Shown here: positions 25,273-34,112 of the stretch, one piece after another
How the letters are laid out: each line of letters starts with the position of its first letter
How positions within the stretch are numbered: the first letter of the stretch is position 1
Source: Ectothiorhodospiraceae bacterium
Lineage (GTDB): Bacteria; Pseudomonadota; Gammaproteobacteria; Nitrococcales; Aquisalimonadaceae
Length of the DNA: 64,000 nt
Reading direction: 5' to 3'
Assembly: GCA_020831845.1 (NCBI GenBank)
Contig: JAFIFV010000108.1
Coordinates: 26,141-90,140, forward strand
Made by a program: the position numbers and the translations under genes
Notes under the pieces: model-generated
The model's database searches: none
The model's input: the letters and a program-made list of their open reading frames with translations, nothing else
What the model was told of the DNA's origin: nothing

Positions 25273-25815
25273 ATGAACGGAGAAGGCATCAGGATTCGTA
25301 CGTTCCGACCGGACGACTGGCCGGCGGTGTGGGCGGTGATCGAGCCGGTGCTGCGCGCCGGTGAAACCTATCCGCTGGACCCTGCCATTTCCGAAGCGGA
25401 TGCGCGTAGAGCCTGGATCGAAACACCGGCCGCCACCTTTGTGGCGACCCTTCCGGGAAGCGGACTGGCGGGCACGTACTACATCAAGCCCAACCAGCCC
25501 ACCCTCGGGGCCCACGTCTGCAACTGCGGCTATATCGTCAGCGAGACGGCACGTGGTGAGGGCGTGGCCTCGGCCATGTGCGAACACTCCCAGCGGCAGG
25601 CTGTGAGCATGGGCTTTCGCGCCATGCAGTACAATCTGGTGGTTTCCACCAACACCGCGGCCTTCCGACTCTGGCAGCGGCACGGGTTCCAGCTTGTGGG
25701 CACCCTGCCTGGCGCTTTCCGGCACCCCACGGCGGGCTACGTGGATGCCCACGTGATGTATAAACAACTGCAACGCCAGGGAAACGCGAGAATCAATCAG
25801 CGCTTCCCTGGGTGA
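25273..25815 (+). CDS. GNAT-family N-acetyltransferase
   Basis: A 180-residue protein with the GNAT fold: an N-terminal IRTFRPDDWPAVWAVIEPVL, then FVATLPGSGLAGTYYIKPNQ, the acetyl-CoA loop in VSETARGEGVASAMCEHSQR (R/Q-x-x-G-x-G/A form) and YNLVVSTNTAAFRLWQRHGF with the conserved N-x-x-A-x-x-L-W motif. The last ~12 codons (QGNARINQRFPG) are encoded within a hairpin that resembles a repeat end (25776-25811). The gene opens a rightward run with MAPEG, nitronate monooxygenase and Tag genes. Substrate unknown. Confidence 0.87.
   Translation: MNGEGIRIRTFRPDDWPAVWAVIEPVLRAGETYPLDPAISEADARRAWIETPAATFVATLPGSGLAGTYYIKPNQPTLGAHVCNCGYIVSETARGEGVASAMCEHSQRQAVSMGFRAMQYNLVVSTNTAAFRLWQRHGFQLVGTLPGAFRHPTAGYVDAHVMYKQLQRQGNARINQRFPG
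25776..25811. repeat. Repeat-end-like hairpin at the 3' end of the GNAT gene
   Basis: CCAGGGAAACGC and GCGCTTCCCTGG form an 11-of-12-bp stem around a 12-base loop. The right arm resembles the repeat-family end (CAGCGCTTCCCT). It codes for the last residues of the acetyltransferase, whose stop follows at 25813. Confidence 0.45.
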
Positions 25816-25828
25816 GGACACCTGACCG

Positions 25829-26251
25829 ATGGACATCGCCTTGCACTGGTTCGCCATCTGCACCGTCGTGCTGTTCTTCAAGATGCTCGCCCTGTCCTTC
25901 TACCAGGGCTACCACCGCATCGGGAAAGCCAGCTTCAAGGTCCCGGAGGACGCCCGCCTGATGGGGCGCCCCCCCCTGGAGGAGGAGCTTCCACAGGTAC
26001 AGCGCGCGGCCCGGGCCTGGATGAACGACCTGGAGAACATTCCCATCTTCCTGTTCCTGGGCCTGATCTACATGCTGGTGGAGGCACCCGGCGCGGTTGC
26101 CCCGGCCCTGTTCCTGGTATTCACGGCGGCGCGCATTCTGCACACGGTGTTCTACCTGACAGCCATGCAACCATGGCGCACCATTGCCTATGGGGTCGGG
26201 CTGGCCTGCCTGCTTTGGATGAGTGTCGGCATCCTGCTGACGCTATTCTGA
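25829..26251 (+). CDS. MAPEG-family membrane protein
   Basis: A 140-residue protein with four spans, the usual MAPEG size. It shows VVLFFKMLALSFYQGYHRI, the conserved ERxxRAxxNxxENxP-like loop as VQRAARAWMNDLENIPIFLF (Asn and Glu-Asn retained), and FTAARILHTVFYL, the AxRxxHxxxY motif of glutathione-dependent MAPEG enzymes. It likely works in membrane detoxification of hydrophobic electrophiles. It lies 13 bp after the GNAT stop and 18 bp before a nitronate monooxygenase start, so an operon is likely. Confidence 0.88.
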   Translation: MDIALHWFAICTVVLFFKMLALSFYQGYHRIGKASFKVPEDARLMGRPPLEEELPQVQRAARAWMNDLENIPIFLFLGLIYMLVEAPGAVAPALFLVFTAARILHTVFYLTAMQPWRTIAYGVGLACLLWMSVGILLTLF

Positions 26252-26269
26252 CCGATGAAGGACCGAGAC

Positions 26270-27307
26270 ATGGATATCAGAGAGCTTTTCGGCATAGAGC
26301 ACGCCGTGATCCAGGCGCCGATGGCCGGCGTCCAGGGCAGCGCGCTGGCGGTGGCGGTGTCGAACGCCGGCGGGCTGGGCTCGCTGCCCTGCGCGATGCT
26401 GAACACCGAAACCTTGCGTGGCGAACTGGAAGCCATCCGGTCGGGTACCGACAAGCCGTTCAACGTGAACTTCTTCTGCCACACCCCACCGGAACCGGAC
26501 CCGGAACGCGAGGCCGCGTGGCACCGGACGCTGGATCCCTACTATGCCGAAATCGGCCAGGATCCACGCAATGTTCCCGCCGGGGCCGGGCGCGCCCCGT
26601 TCAGCGCCGAGGCCGCCGACGTTCTGGAGGAGTTCCGGCCGCCGGTGGTGAGCTTCCATTTCGGTCTGCCTTCCCCCGAACTGCTGGCCCGTGTCCGCCG
26701 CTGGGGCGCAAGGGTCCTGTCATCAGCCACCACGGTGGACGAGGCCTTGTGGCTGGAAGCCAAGGGCGTGGACGCCATCATCGCCCAGGGCCTGGAGGCA
26801 GGCGGCCATCGCGGCATGTTCCTCAGCAGCGACCTGAGCACGCAGGTGGGAACCCTGGCTCTGCTACCGCAGATCGTCGATGCGGTACGCGTACCTGTCA
26901 TCGCCGCGGGCGGCATTGCCGATGCGGCAGGCGTGACGGCAGCCCGGGCGCTGGGTGCCGCGGGCGTACAGGTCGGCACGGCCTACCTGCTGTGCCCGGA
27001 AGCAACCACCAGCGAGGTCCATCGCACCGCGCTGCAGAGCGGTGCGGCCCGCCACACAGCGCTCACCAACATTTTCAGTGGCCGCCCCGCCAGAGGCATC
27101 GTCAACCGCATCATCCGGGAGATCGGCCCGATCTGCCCCACGGCGCCTGCCTTCCCGCTGGCCACCGGCGCCATCGGGCCCCTGAGGGCCGCCGCCGAGC
27201 AACGCGGCAATGGCGACTTCTCTCCGCTCTGGGCAGGCCAGAACGTCAGCGGTTGCCGGCAGGTTCCGGCGGACGAGTTGACCCGCTCCCTGGCATCGGA
27301 GTGGTGA
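26270..27307 (+). CDS. Nitronate monooxygenase (NPD family)
   Basis: A 345-residue FMN-dependent TIM-barrel protein. The family start is clear (FGIEHAVIQAPMAGVQGSAL), with NAGGLGSLP, then VDAIIAQGLEAGGHRGMF, the conserved Q-G-x-E-A-G-G-H-x-G stretch with the active-site histidine, IAAGGIADAAGV and GAAGVQVGTAYL for FMN phosphate binding. It would oxidise alkyl nitronates such as propionate-3-nitronate, a detoxification role. ATG at 26270 is preferred because AAGGA stands seven bases before; an ATG at 26255 lacks a site. It is followed four bases later by the tag gene. Confidence 0.92.
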   Translation: MDIRELFGIEHAVIQAPMAGVQGSALAVAVSNAGGLGSLPCAMLNTETLRGELEAIRSGTDKPFNVNFFCHTPPEPDPEREAAWHRTLDPYYAEIGQDPRNVPAGAGRAPFSAEAADVLEEFRPPVVSFHFGLPSPELLARVRRWGARVLSSATTVDEALWLEAKGVDAIIAQGLEAGGHRGMFLSSDLSTQVGTLALLPQIVDAVRVPVIAAGGIADAAGVTAARALGAAGVQVGTAYLLCPEATTSEVHRTALQSGAARHTALTNIFSGRPARGIVNRIIREIGPICPTAPAFPLATGAIGPLRAAAEQRGNGDFSPLWAGQNVSGCRQVPADELTRSLASEW

Positions 27308-27310
27308 ACC

Positions 27311-27943
27311 ATGCCCGCCGGCCGCGCCTCGCCCCCTGAACAACCGGTCCGCTGCTCCTGGTGCGGCACCGATCCCCTGTATGTGGCCTACCATGACGAG
27401 GAATGGGGCGTCCCCGTGCACGACGATCGGCTGCTGTTCGAGATGCTGGTGCTGGAAGGCGCGCAGGCCGGACTCAGCTGGTTGACGATACTGCGGAAAC
27501 GGGAAGGATACCGGCGTGCCTTCGACGGCTTTGCCATCGACCGCGTCGCCGGTTACAGGGAAAAGGATGTGGAACGGCTGATGGAGGATAGCAACATCGT
27601 CCGCAACCGCCTGAAGATCGAATCCGTGGTCCGCAATGCCAGAGGTATCCTGGGCATACAGGCGGAGTTCGGCAGCTTCGACGCGTTCCTGTGGCGGTAC
27701 GTGGACGGCACGCCGGTCAGGAATCACTGGCAATCGCTGCGGGAGGTTCCCGCACGCACACCGGTATCCGAAAGCCTGAGTCGGGACCTGCGGAAGCGGG
27801 GGTTCAATTTCGTCGGCCCGACCATCTGCTATGCCTTCATGCAGGCCACCGGCATGGTGGACGACCACCTGTCGGACTGCTACAAGCGCCACGCCGATCA
27901 GCGCGGAAATGAAGCAACGACCGCTGCGACGCTCAGACCGTAA
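27311..27943 (+). CDS. tag: DNA-3-methyladenine glycosylase I
   Basis: A 210-residue base-excision repair glycosylase that removes 3-methyladenine. The N-terminus has the zinc/start motif RCSWCGTDPLYVAYHDEEWG, then FEMLVLEGAQAGLSWLTILR, the helical core signature of Tag, and near the C-terminus FVGPTICYAFMQATGMVDDH LSDC with the last zinc His and Cys. It is about 20 residues longer than the E. coli enzyme through an N-terminal extension (PAGRASPPEQP) and a C-terminal tail. The start lies three bases after the nitronate monooxygenase stop, so the two are co-translated. Confidence 0.94.
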   Translation: MPAGRASPPEQPVRCSWCGTDPLYVAYHDEEWGVPVHDDRLLFEMLVLEGAQAGLSWLTILRKREGYRRAFDGFAIDRVAGYREKDVERLMEDSNIVRNRLKIESVVRNARGILGIQAEFGSFDAFLWRYVDGTPVRNHWQSLREVPARTPVSESLSRDLRKRGFNFVGPTICYAFMQATGMVDDHLSDCYKRHADQRGNEATTAATLRP

Positions 27944-27969
27944 CGTTACGGAACACCGGTGTCCTGAAC

Positions 27970-28938
27970 TCAGCCCTGGCCATCCAGCCGGTGATCGAAG
28001 AGCGCAATACGATTCCGGCCTTCACGCTTGCCCCGGTACAACGCCTTGTCGGCGTTATCCAGCAACTGCTCATGGCTGCCCAGGTTTTCCTCGTAGCCCG
28101 CAATGCCCAGCGTAATGGTCATGCCCAGTTCCCTGTTTCGGGTCCGGATGGGGGTTGCCTCCACCGCCGCCCGCACGCGCTCGGCCACCCGGACAGCCTG
28201 TTCCACTGGCGTGTCTGGCAGCAGCAACGTGAACTCCTCGCCGCCGTAGCGGCCGCAGAGATCCTCCGCGCGCAGCAACGAGGACGTTCTTCGTATCACC
28301 TGGCGCAGCACCTCGTCGCCACACTGGTGGCCATGGGTGTCATTGACGCGCTTGAAGTTATCAAAATCGAACATGACCACGGACAACGCCCCTCCGTGGC
28401 GCCGTACCCGGGCGAACTCCTCCGCCAGCCGCGTCTCCAGGTGGCCCCGATTGTAGATTCCCGTCAGGCCGTCTCGCACGCTGGCTTCTTCCAGCCGGGT
28501 GTTGGCTTCCTGCAGAGCTGACTGGTACAGGCTGGCATCCGTCACGTCCACCACGGTGATACAGACGTGGGAGACCTGGCCGGTGGAGTCGCTGATGGGA
28601 ATAAGGGTACAGTCCTGGCGCATCCAGTCCACACCACCCGTGACCGGGCGATCATGCTGGAAACGGAACAGATAGGGCCGCTGTTCCCACGAGGTAAAGG
28701 CATAGTTACGCAGCAGGCGGACACTTTCCAGCTTCCTTTTCAGCCAGGACGCTGGAAGCTCCGGAAAACAGTCGAACAGATCGCGACCCAGCACCGCATC
28801 GGCTTCCAGCCCGCTATGCGTCGCCATGAACCGGTTCCAGCGGACGATGCGATTCGCATCGTCCAGTAGCAGCACACCCACATTGATGCGCTCGAAGACC
28901 GCCTCGAGCAGGGCCCGCTGTTCGTTCTCGCGAGTCAA
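27970..28938 (-). CDS. PAS-GGDEF diguanylate cyclase of the receiver-CheC operon
   Basis: A 322-residue protein. Residues ~8-130 are a PAS domain (AVFERINVGVLLLDDANRIV, VVDVTDAS at the end), followed by a short helical linker (LQEANTRLEEASVRDGLTGI) and GGDEF to ~315. The signature GRYGGEEFTLL is intact and the inhibition site RAED lies five residues before it, so it is probably an active, product-inhibited cyclase. The start is a TTG whose last bases overlap the stop of the CheC gene (TTGA); GGGGGA precedes it. Its expression is therefore coupled to CheC and the receiver, implying a single signalling module. Confidence 0.9.
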   Translation of the reverse strand: MTRENEQRALLEAVFERINVGVLLLDDANRIVRWNRFMATHSGLEADAVLGRDLFDCFPELPASWLKRKLESVRLLRNYAFTSWEQRPYLFRFQHDRPVTGGVDWMRQDCTLIPISDSTGQVSHVCITVVDVTDASLYQSALQEANTRLEEASVRDGLTGIYNRGHLETRLAEEFARVRRHGGALSVVMFDFDNFKRVNDTHGHQCGDEVLRQVIRRTSSLLRAEDLCGRYGGEEFTLLLPDTPVEQAVRVAERVRAAVEATPIRTRNRELGMTITLGIAGYEENLGSHEQLLDNADKALYRGKREGRNRIALFDHRLDGQG

Positions 28939-29555
28939 ATGTCCCCCAGCATCCTGTCCAGCGCCTGCCGCAGCACGTCGATGGATTCCTCCGGCAGCAA
29001 CAACACCAGGTGACAGGAGAAATTGCGCGGGTCCAGCCGGAAATTCACTTCCAGCAACAGCGCATCCACCCAGTCTACGGGACCACGCCGCAAGATCGCG
29101 GCCACTCCCTGCTCCTGGCCGAGCAGCGTGGGTGCGGAAAAGGCGAAATCCGTATGCAACTGGTTGCCCAGGCCACGCAGTACCGCGCCGACCAGAATGT
29201 TGCTGACATCCAGCAGCAGCTCCTCCTGCTGTTCGGCTCCGGCGCCACTCTCGTGACCAAGCAGGTCGGCCAGTTCGCTGCAGCCTTCGGTGCCGAACAG
29301 ACTGATGGCCTCGCCGCGCAGGCGCCCCTGGAAACTCTGGCGCACGGCCGTCACGGCGAGATCCAGTGACGGGCCCAGCATGGCTGACACTGTGGCGGCG
29401 AGGTCAGCCGCCTGGACAGGCTTCGCGCGCGGCACAGACAGCGCCACGTAGTGATCCAGCAGGCGCGCCAGTACCGCACCCGCTTGCCCCATGGCGATAT
29501 TCGCCGTCTCCTGGAGCGCATCAAGCTGGTCGTCGCTAAAGGACTTCAGGCTCAT
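28935..29555 (-). CDS. cheC: CheC-family phosphatase
   Basis: A 206-residue CheC-type protein. The first active-site helix reads DALQETANIAMGQAGAVLAR, with the E-x-x-N pair of CheC/CheX phosphatases; the second pseudo-repeat reads ELLLDVSNILVGAVLRGLGN with Asn kept and Asp in place of Glu. CheC proteins dephosphorylate CheY-like receivers. The ATG at 29555 overlaps the stop of the receiver gene (ATGA), and the frame upstream of it is only a shadow. The gene order suggests that it acts on the receiver just before it or on a chemotaxis CheY elsewhere. Confidence 0.88.
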   Translation of the reverse strand: MSLKSFSDDQLDALQETANIAMGQAGAVLARLLDHYVALSVPRAKPVQAADLAATVSAMLGPSLDLAVTAVRQSFQGRLRGEAISLFGTEGCSELADLLGHESGAGAEQQEELLLDVSNILVGAVLRGLGNQLHTDFAFSAPTLLGQEQGVAAILRRGPVDWVDALLLEVNFRLDPRNFSCHLVLLLPEESIDVLRQALDRMLGDI

Positions 29556-29917
29556 GAAAGGCCGTTCTCGCGCAGCACGCGCGCCAGTTGGCCGGCATCC
29601 ACCGGCTTGGGCAGGAACGCAACAGCACCCAGCTCCAGCACGCGCGCCTCGGCCTTGGGCTGGATGTCCGCCGAAATCACCACGACCACGCATTCCAGGC
29701 CTTCACGGCCCATGGCTTCCAGCACCTCGAAGCCGTCCATGCCCGGCATGGTGAGATCCAGCAGCATGAGCCGGGGCTTGATCTGACGGCACAGTGCCAG
29801 CGCTTCTTCACCGCCGGAGGCCTGGTGAAGTTCCACATTCCAATCCGCGGGAAGCGCGCGCATAGTCAGCTTCCGCGACATGGTCGAGTCATCGACCACC
29901 AGAACTGGCGTCGCCAT
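29552..29917 (-). CDS. Single-domain CheY-like response regulator
   Basis: A 121-residue stand-alone receiver. All phosphorylation residues are visible: acidic pair VVDDST near residue 9-10, phospho-acceptor in LMLLDLTMPGMDGFE near residue 55, VVVISAD with the switch Ser/Thr position at ~83, and the lysine in AFLPKPVD near 104. No output domain is present, so it must signal by protein contact. It is first in a three-gene operon with CheC and a diguanylate cyclase, and overlaps the CheC start by four bases. Confidence 0.93.
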   Translation of the reverse strand: MATPVLVVDDSTMSRKLTMRALPADWNVELHQASGGEEALALCRQIKPRLMLLDLTMPGMDGFEVLEAMGREGLECVVVVISADIQPKAEARVLELGAVAFLPKPVDAGQLARVLRENGLS

Positions 29918-30244
29918 GAGATGAGAGCCCCCGAGTCAAAGCAGTAACAACCGACTTGCGCGCAGGCCAGGGCACAGCCAGGCACAGTTCATCGCCACTG
30001 CCCTCGTTGCCGGAATGATGCGATCAAGCCACTTTTTAGAGTTGTGGTTCACATAATTTCAGTGCCTTGACGGGATTGCAAGGCACTGCTTCACAGCTTT
30101 GGAGTCCACCTTCCAGGAGATCTCGCCGGCACGCCATCCAGCGCCTGGGGCGGCCGTGGATCCGGGCCGCGAAAACAGGCGGCTCGCCCCCGGAACGGCT
30201 ATTGTACGAAGGAGGACACGGGAACATTGCACAGAGGATTTGCC
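29918..30244. other. 327-bp divergent intergenic region with a hairpin
   Basis: Upstream region of the receiver operon (leftward) and the NTF2-like gene (rightward). It holds a perfect hairpin CAGTGCCTTG-(9)-CAAGGCACTG at 30060-30088, preceded by AATTT, which recalls the repeat end ATTTCAGTGCTTCC. No supported gene. Confidence 0.55.
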
Positions 30245-30616
30245 GTGGAGCCGAAAGACATCGTCGAACAGTATCTAAGGGCCATAGCACAGCGAGACTA
30301 CGGCGAGGCCCGCCGATTTCTGGCCGATACCGGCTTCAGTTACATCAGTCCCATCGGTCATTTCCACAGCGCCGACGACCTGATGGCACATTCGTTCCTC
30401 AGTGACGGTATCGTGCAACGCATGGAATTCCGCAAACACTTCACCGACGGGGAGGATGTCTGCCATATCCTGCGTTTTCATGTGCAGATCTCGGAGAAAT
30501 TCGCCGCGGACGTCGTCCACTGGGCGACGGTCCGCGGCGGACGGATTCACCGCATCGAGATGATCTTCGACGCCTACCCCTACCGTATCCTGTTCTCGGA
30601 GCAGGGGCCGGGGTGA
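30245..30616 (+). CDS. NTF2-like/SnoaL-fold protein
   Basis: A 123-residue protein read from GTG at 30245, chosen because AGAGGA lies six bases before; a TTG at 30227 is the alternative. The start KDIVEQYLRAIAQRDYGEAR and the ending GGRIHRIEMIFDAYPYR are the usual helix and last strands of an NTF2/SnoaL-type fold, with SPIGHFHSADDLMAHSF between. It is convergent with the large oxidoreductase gene, one base separating their ends. Such folds are enzymes or ligand-binding proteins; the role here is not known. Confidence 0.72.
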   Translation: MEPKDIVEQYLRAIAQRDYGEARRFLADTGFSYISPIGHFHSADDLMAHSFLSDGIVQRMEFRKHFTDGEDVCHILRFHVQISEKFAADVVHWATVRGGRIHRIEMIFDAYPYRILFSEQGPG

Positions 30617-30617
30617 C

Positions 30618-33600
30618 TCAGTGGACCGCCCCTGCGGCGCGTTGGTCCTGTCCGGCGACGGCCTGCCGCGGAGGATTGCGGAACAGGGCGAGCAACTCCC
30701 GCTGACGTGCCCTCGCGCGCTCGGCGTTGGCCATCTTCACATGGCCATAGCCGCGGATGCCCATCGGCAAGGCGGCCAGCTCGATCGCGTAACCGCGATT
30801 GCCGGCGCGCAGCCCGGTCAGGACCTCTTCCATCAGGGCCTGATAGTCGTCGATCAACTGGCGCTCCAGTTTCCGGTCGTGACTGTAACGGAACGGATCG
30901 AGCGCTGTGCCGCGCAGCCCCTTCAGCCGGACCAGCAACCGCAGCAGGGGCATCACCCAGGGCCCGAAGCTGCGCTTGCGCGGTTCCCCGGTGACCGGGT
31001 CGGGCCTGGACAGCAGGGGCGGCGCCATGTGGAAGCGCACCTGGTAGTCACCATCGAAGGTCTGCGCCAGTTGGCGATCGAAGCCGCCGTCGGTGTAGAG
31101 CCGGGCCACCTCGTACTCGTCCTTGTAGGCCAGCAGCTTGTACCAGCCGCGCGCCACGGCCTCGGTGAAAGCCGTCTCGCCCGGCGCACAGGCGTTTTCC
31201 GCCTGGCGGGCGGCCTCCACCATGGCGAGGTAACGCCCACTGTAGGCTTCGTTCTGATAGGCGACCAGATCCTCGGCCCGCCGCTGCACGAACGTCTCAA
31301 GTTCCATCTCCGCAGCCCCCTCCGTCGCCTCCGGGACGCCGACGATACGTTCCACCGCTGCCATGTCGTGGGCGGCCCGCCGCCCCCAGAGGAACGCGCG
31401 CTGGTTGGCTTCCACGGCGGTGCCGTTCAGCGCGATGGCGCGCTCGATGGCCTCGGCGGAGACCGGCAGATAGCCCTGCTGGTAGGCGTACCCGACCAGG
31501 AACAGGTTCGCCGTGACGGCGTCGCCGAACAGGCGTTCGGTCAGGCTGATCGTGTCCAGTGCGTGAACCCTGTCGTTGGCCGCCGCGTCGCGGATCCGGG
31601 CCAGCATGCCGTCCGCGGGGAAGGGCAGGTCCGGGTTGTTGATGAAGCTGGCGGTCATGATGCCGTGGCTGTTGATTACCGCTGCACTGCGCTCGGGGTC
31701 CAGTTTCGAAAGGCTGTCGTGGCCGGCGGCGACGACCAGGTCCGCGCCCAGCAGCAGATCGGCCTCACCGGCCGGAATACGCGCGCCGTTCAGCTGATCC
31801 GACCTGGACGCCATCCGGATATGGGTGGTCACGGCACCGTATTTCTGGGCCAGCCCGGTCATGTCCAGCACGGCCACGCCCTTGCCCTCCAGATGAGCGG
31901 CCATGCCAAGCAGGGCGCCAACAGTCACCACGCCGGTCCCGCCGACACCGGTCACTGCGATGCCGTAGGGCCGCTCCACCCCGGGAAGCACCGGCTCCGG
32001 CAACGGCGGGAACTCCGCCTCATGCGCCGTGGACTGCGGTTTGCGCAGACTGCCGCCGTGGACGGTGACGAAACTGGGGCAGAACCCCTCCAGGCAGGAG
32101 AAATCCTTGTTGCACTGCGCCTGGTCGATGGCGCGCTTGCGACCCAGCTCGGTTTCCACCGGAACCACCGACAGGCAGTTGGACTTGACGTTGCAGTCCC
32201 CGCAGCCCTCGCAGACGCGCTGATTGATGAAGGCGCGCCTGGGTGGGTCGTCCATCAGCCCCCGCTTGCGGCGCCGGCGCTTCTCGGCAGCGCACGTCTG
32301 GTCATAGATCAGCGCCGTCACCCCGGGCAATTCCCGGAGTTCGCGCTGCACGGCATCGAGCTCGCGACGATCGTGCACGGTAACACCGGCCGCGAGGCCA
32401 GCGCTGCCGGGGTACTTTTCGGGCTCGTCGGTCACCACCACGGTGCGAACGACGCCCTCGGCGGCGAGCTGATGACTCAGCTGCGGCACGGTAAGCTCAC
32501 CGTCCACATGCTGACCGCCGGTCATGGCGACCGCATCGTTGTAAAGGATCTTGTAAGTGATGTTGACGCCGCTTGCGATCGCGGCGCGGATCGCCAGCAG
32601 GCCGGAATGGAAGTAGGTGCCGTCCCCCAGATTGGCGAAGATATGGCGGGTTTCGGTGAATGGCGCCTGGCCGATCCATGGCACGCCTTCGCCGCCCATG
32701 TGGGTAAAGGTCTCGGTGTTGCGGTCCATCCAGTTGGCCATGTAGTGGCAGCCGATGCCGGCCGTCGCCCGGCTCCCATCCGGCACCCGTGTGGAGGTGT
32801 TATGCGGGCAGCCGGAGCAGAAATGCGGCATGCGTTCGGCCAATGGCTTGCTGGTGGCCAGCGCATGTTCCTTCTGCTCCAGGAACTCCAGCCGCCGCCC
32901 CATCACCGGGCTTGAGTAGAACAGCGCGATGCGATCGGCAATCACCCGCGCCAGGCGGGCGGGGTTCAGTTCACCCGCGGAAGGGAGGATCCACTCGCCC
33001 TTCTCGTCGAACTTGCCCACCACCCGCGGACGCGCCGCCTCGCTCCAGTTGTAGAGCTGCTCCTTGAGCTGGTTCTCCACGACCGCGCGCTTTTCCTCGA
33101 CCACCAGGATCTCTTCCAGGCCCTCGGCGAAGTGGCGCACCCCGACCCGGTCCAGCGGCCAGCTCATGCCAACCTTGTAGACGCGCAGCCCGATGCGGGC
33201 CGCCTCCGCATCATCGATGCCCAGATCCTCCAGCGCCTGGCGCACGTCCAGGTAGGCCTTGCCGGTGGTGACGATGCCGAACCTGGGTTGCGGGCTGTCC
33301 ACCACCACGCGGTCCAGGCGGTTGGCGCGGGCAAAGGCCAGGGCGGCGTAGAGCTTGTAGCGCTGCAGCCGGTACTCCTGGTCCACCGGGCGGTCGGGCC
33401 AGCGGATGCTCAGCCCCTCCGGCGGCAACTGGAAATCCTCCGGCAGGACGATGCCAGCGCGGTCGGGGTCGATGGACACCGAGGCCGAGGAATCGGCAGT
33501 ATCCGCCACCATGATGAAGCCGATCCAGCAGCCGCTGAATCGGGACATGGCCCAGCCGTAGAGCCCGAGATCCAGGACATCCTGGATGTCCGAGGGGTTC

Positions 33601-34112
33601 AGCACCGGCATCTGGGCATCCATGAATGCGTATTCCGACTGACTGGGCAGTGTGGAGGACTTGCAGCCATGGTCGTCGCCAGCGATGGCCAGCACACCGC
33701 CGTGCGGGGAGGTGCCAGCCGCATTCGCATGCTTGAAGACGTCGCCGCAGCGGTCCACGCCGGGCGCCTTGCCATACCACATGCCGAACACGCCGTCGCA
33801 AGTGGCACCCGGCCACAGGCCCACCTGTTGACTGCCCCAGATGGCCGTCGCGGCCAGGTCCTCGTTGATGCCGGGTTTGAACGTGATCCGGTTGCGCTCC
33901 AGGAAGGGCCGCGCCTCCCACAGCGCCTTGTCCAGCCCACCCAGCGGGGATCCACGGTAGCCGGAAATGAAGGCAGCGGTGTCCAGGCCGGCCTGACGGT
34001 CGCGGCTACGCTGCATCATGGGAAGTCGCACCAGAGCCTGGATGCCGTTGAGGTAAACGCGCCCGGTTTCGAGGGCGTACTTGTCGTCGAGTTGCACGTT
34101 AGCCAGGGCCAT
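30618..34112 (-). CDS. Indolepyruvate ferredoxin oxidoreductase, fused subunits
   Basis: A 1164-residue single-chain 2-oxoacid oxidoreductase. The N-terminal half is the TPP-binding and core region (AFISGYRGSPLGGLDKALW near 40-60; CSGCPHNTSTRVPDGSRA, GIGCHYMANWMD, GDGTYFHSG later). Around residue 630-680 is an iron-sulfur segment (CEGCGDCNVKSNC, then CNKDFSC and GFCPSF). The C-terminal part (GIAVTGVGGTGVVTVGALLG, ~730) is the gamma-type domain. This is the fused IorAB form of proteobacteria, converting aryl- and other 2-oxoacids to acyl-CoA with ferredoxin. ATG at 34112 is used (GGGAGA before it); the frame upstream is a shadow. It complements the amino-acid dehydrogenase in this window. Confidence 0.93.
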   Translation of the reverse strand: MALANVQLDDKYALETGRVYLNGIQALVRLPMMQRSRDRQAGLDTAAFISGYRGSPLGGLDKALWEARPFLERNRITFKPGINEDLAATAIWGSQQVGLWPGATCDGVFGMWYGKAPGVDRCGDVFKHANAAGTSPHGGVLAIAGDDHGCKSSTLPSQSEYAFMDAQMPVLNPSDIQDVLDLGLYGWAMSRFSGCWIGFIMVADTADSSASVSIDPDRAGIVLPEDFQLPPEGLSIRWPDRPVDQEYRLQRYKLYAALAFARANRLDRVVVDSPQPRFGIVTTGKAYLDVRQALEDLGIDDAEAARIGLRVYKVGMSWPLDRVGVRHFAEGLEEILVVEEKRAVVENQLKEQLYNWSEAARPRVVGKFDEKGEWILPSAGELNPARLARVIADRIALFYSSPVMGRRLEFLEQKEHALATSKPLAERMPHFCSGCPHNTSTRVPDGSRATAGIGCHYMANWMDRNTETFTHMGGEGVPWIGQAPFTETRHIFANLGDGTYFHSGLLAIRAAIASGVNITYKILYNDAVAMTGGQHVDGELTVPQLSHQLAAEGVVRTVVVTDEPEKYPGSAGLAAGVTVHDRRELDAVQRELRELPGVTALIYDQTCAAEKRRRRKRGLMDDPPRRAFINQRVCEGCGDCNVKSNCLSVVPVETELGRKRAIDQAQCNKDFSCLEGFCPSFVTVHGGSLRKPQSTAHEAEFPPLPEPVLPGVERPYGIAVTGVGGTGVVTVGALLGMAAHLEGKGVAVLDMTGLAQKYGAVTTHIRMASRSDQLNGARIPAGEADLLLGADLVVAAGHDSLSKLDPERSAAVINSHGIMTASFINNPDLPFPADGMLARIRDAAANDRVHALDTISLTERLFGDAVTANLFLVGYAYQQGYLPVSAEAIERAIALNGTAVEANQRAFLWGRRAAHDMAAVERIVGVPEATEGAAEMELETFVQRRAEDLVAYQNEAYSGRYLAMVEAARQAENACAPGETAFTEAVARGWYKLLAYKDEYEVARLYTDGGFDRQLAQTFDGDYQVRFHMAPPLLSRPDPVTGEPRKRSFGPWVMPLLRLLVRLKGLRGTALDPFRYSHDRKLERQLIDDYQALMEEVLTGLRAGNRGYAIELAALPMGIRGYGHVKMANAERARARQRELLALFRNPPRQAVAGQDQRAAGAVH

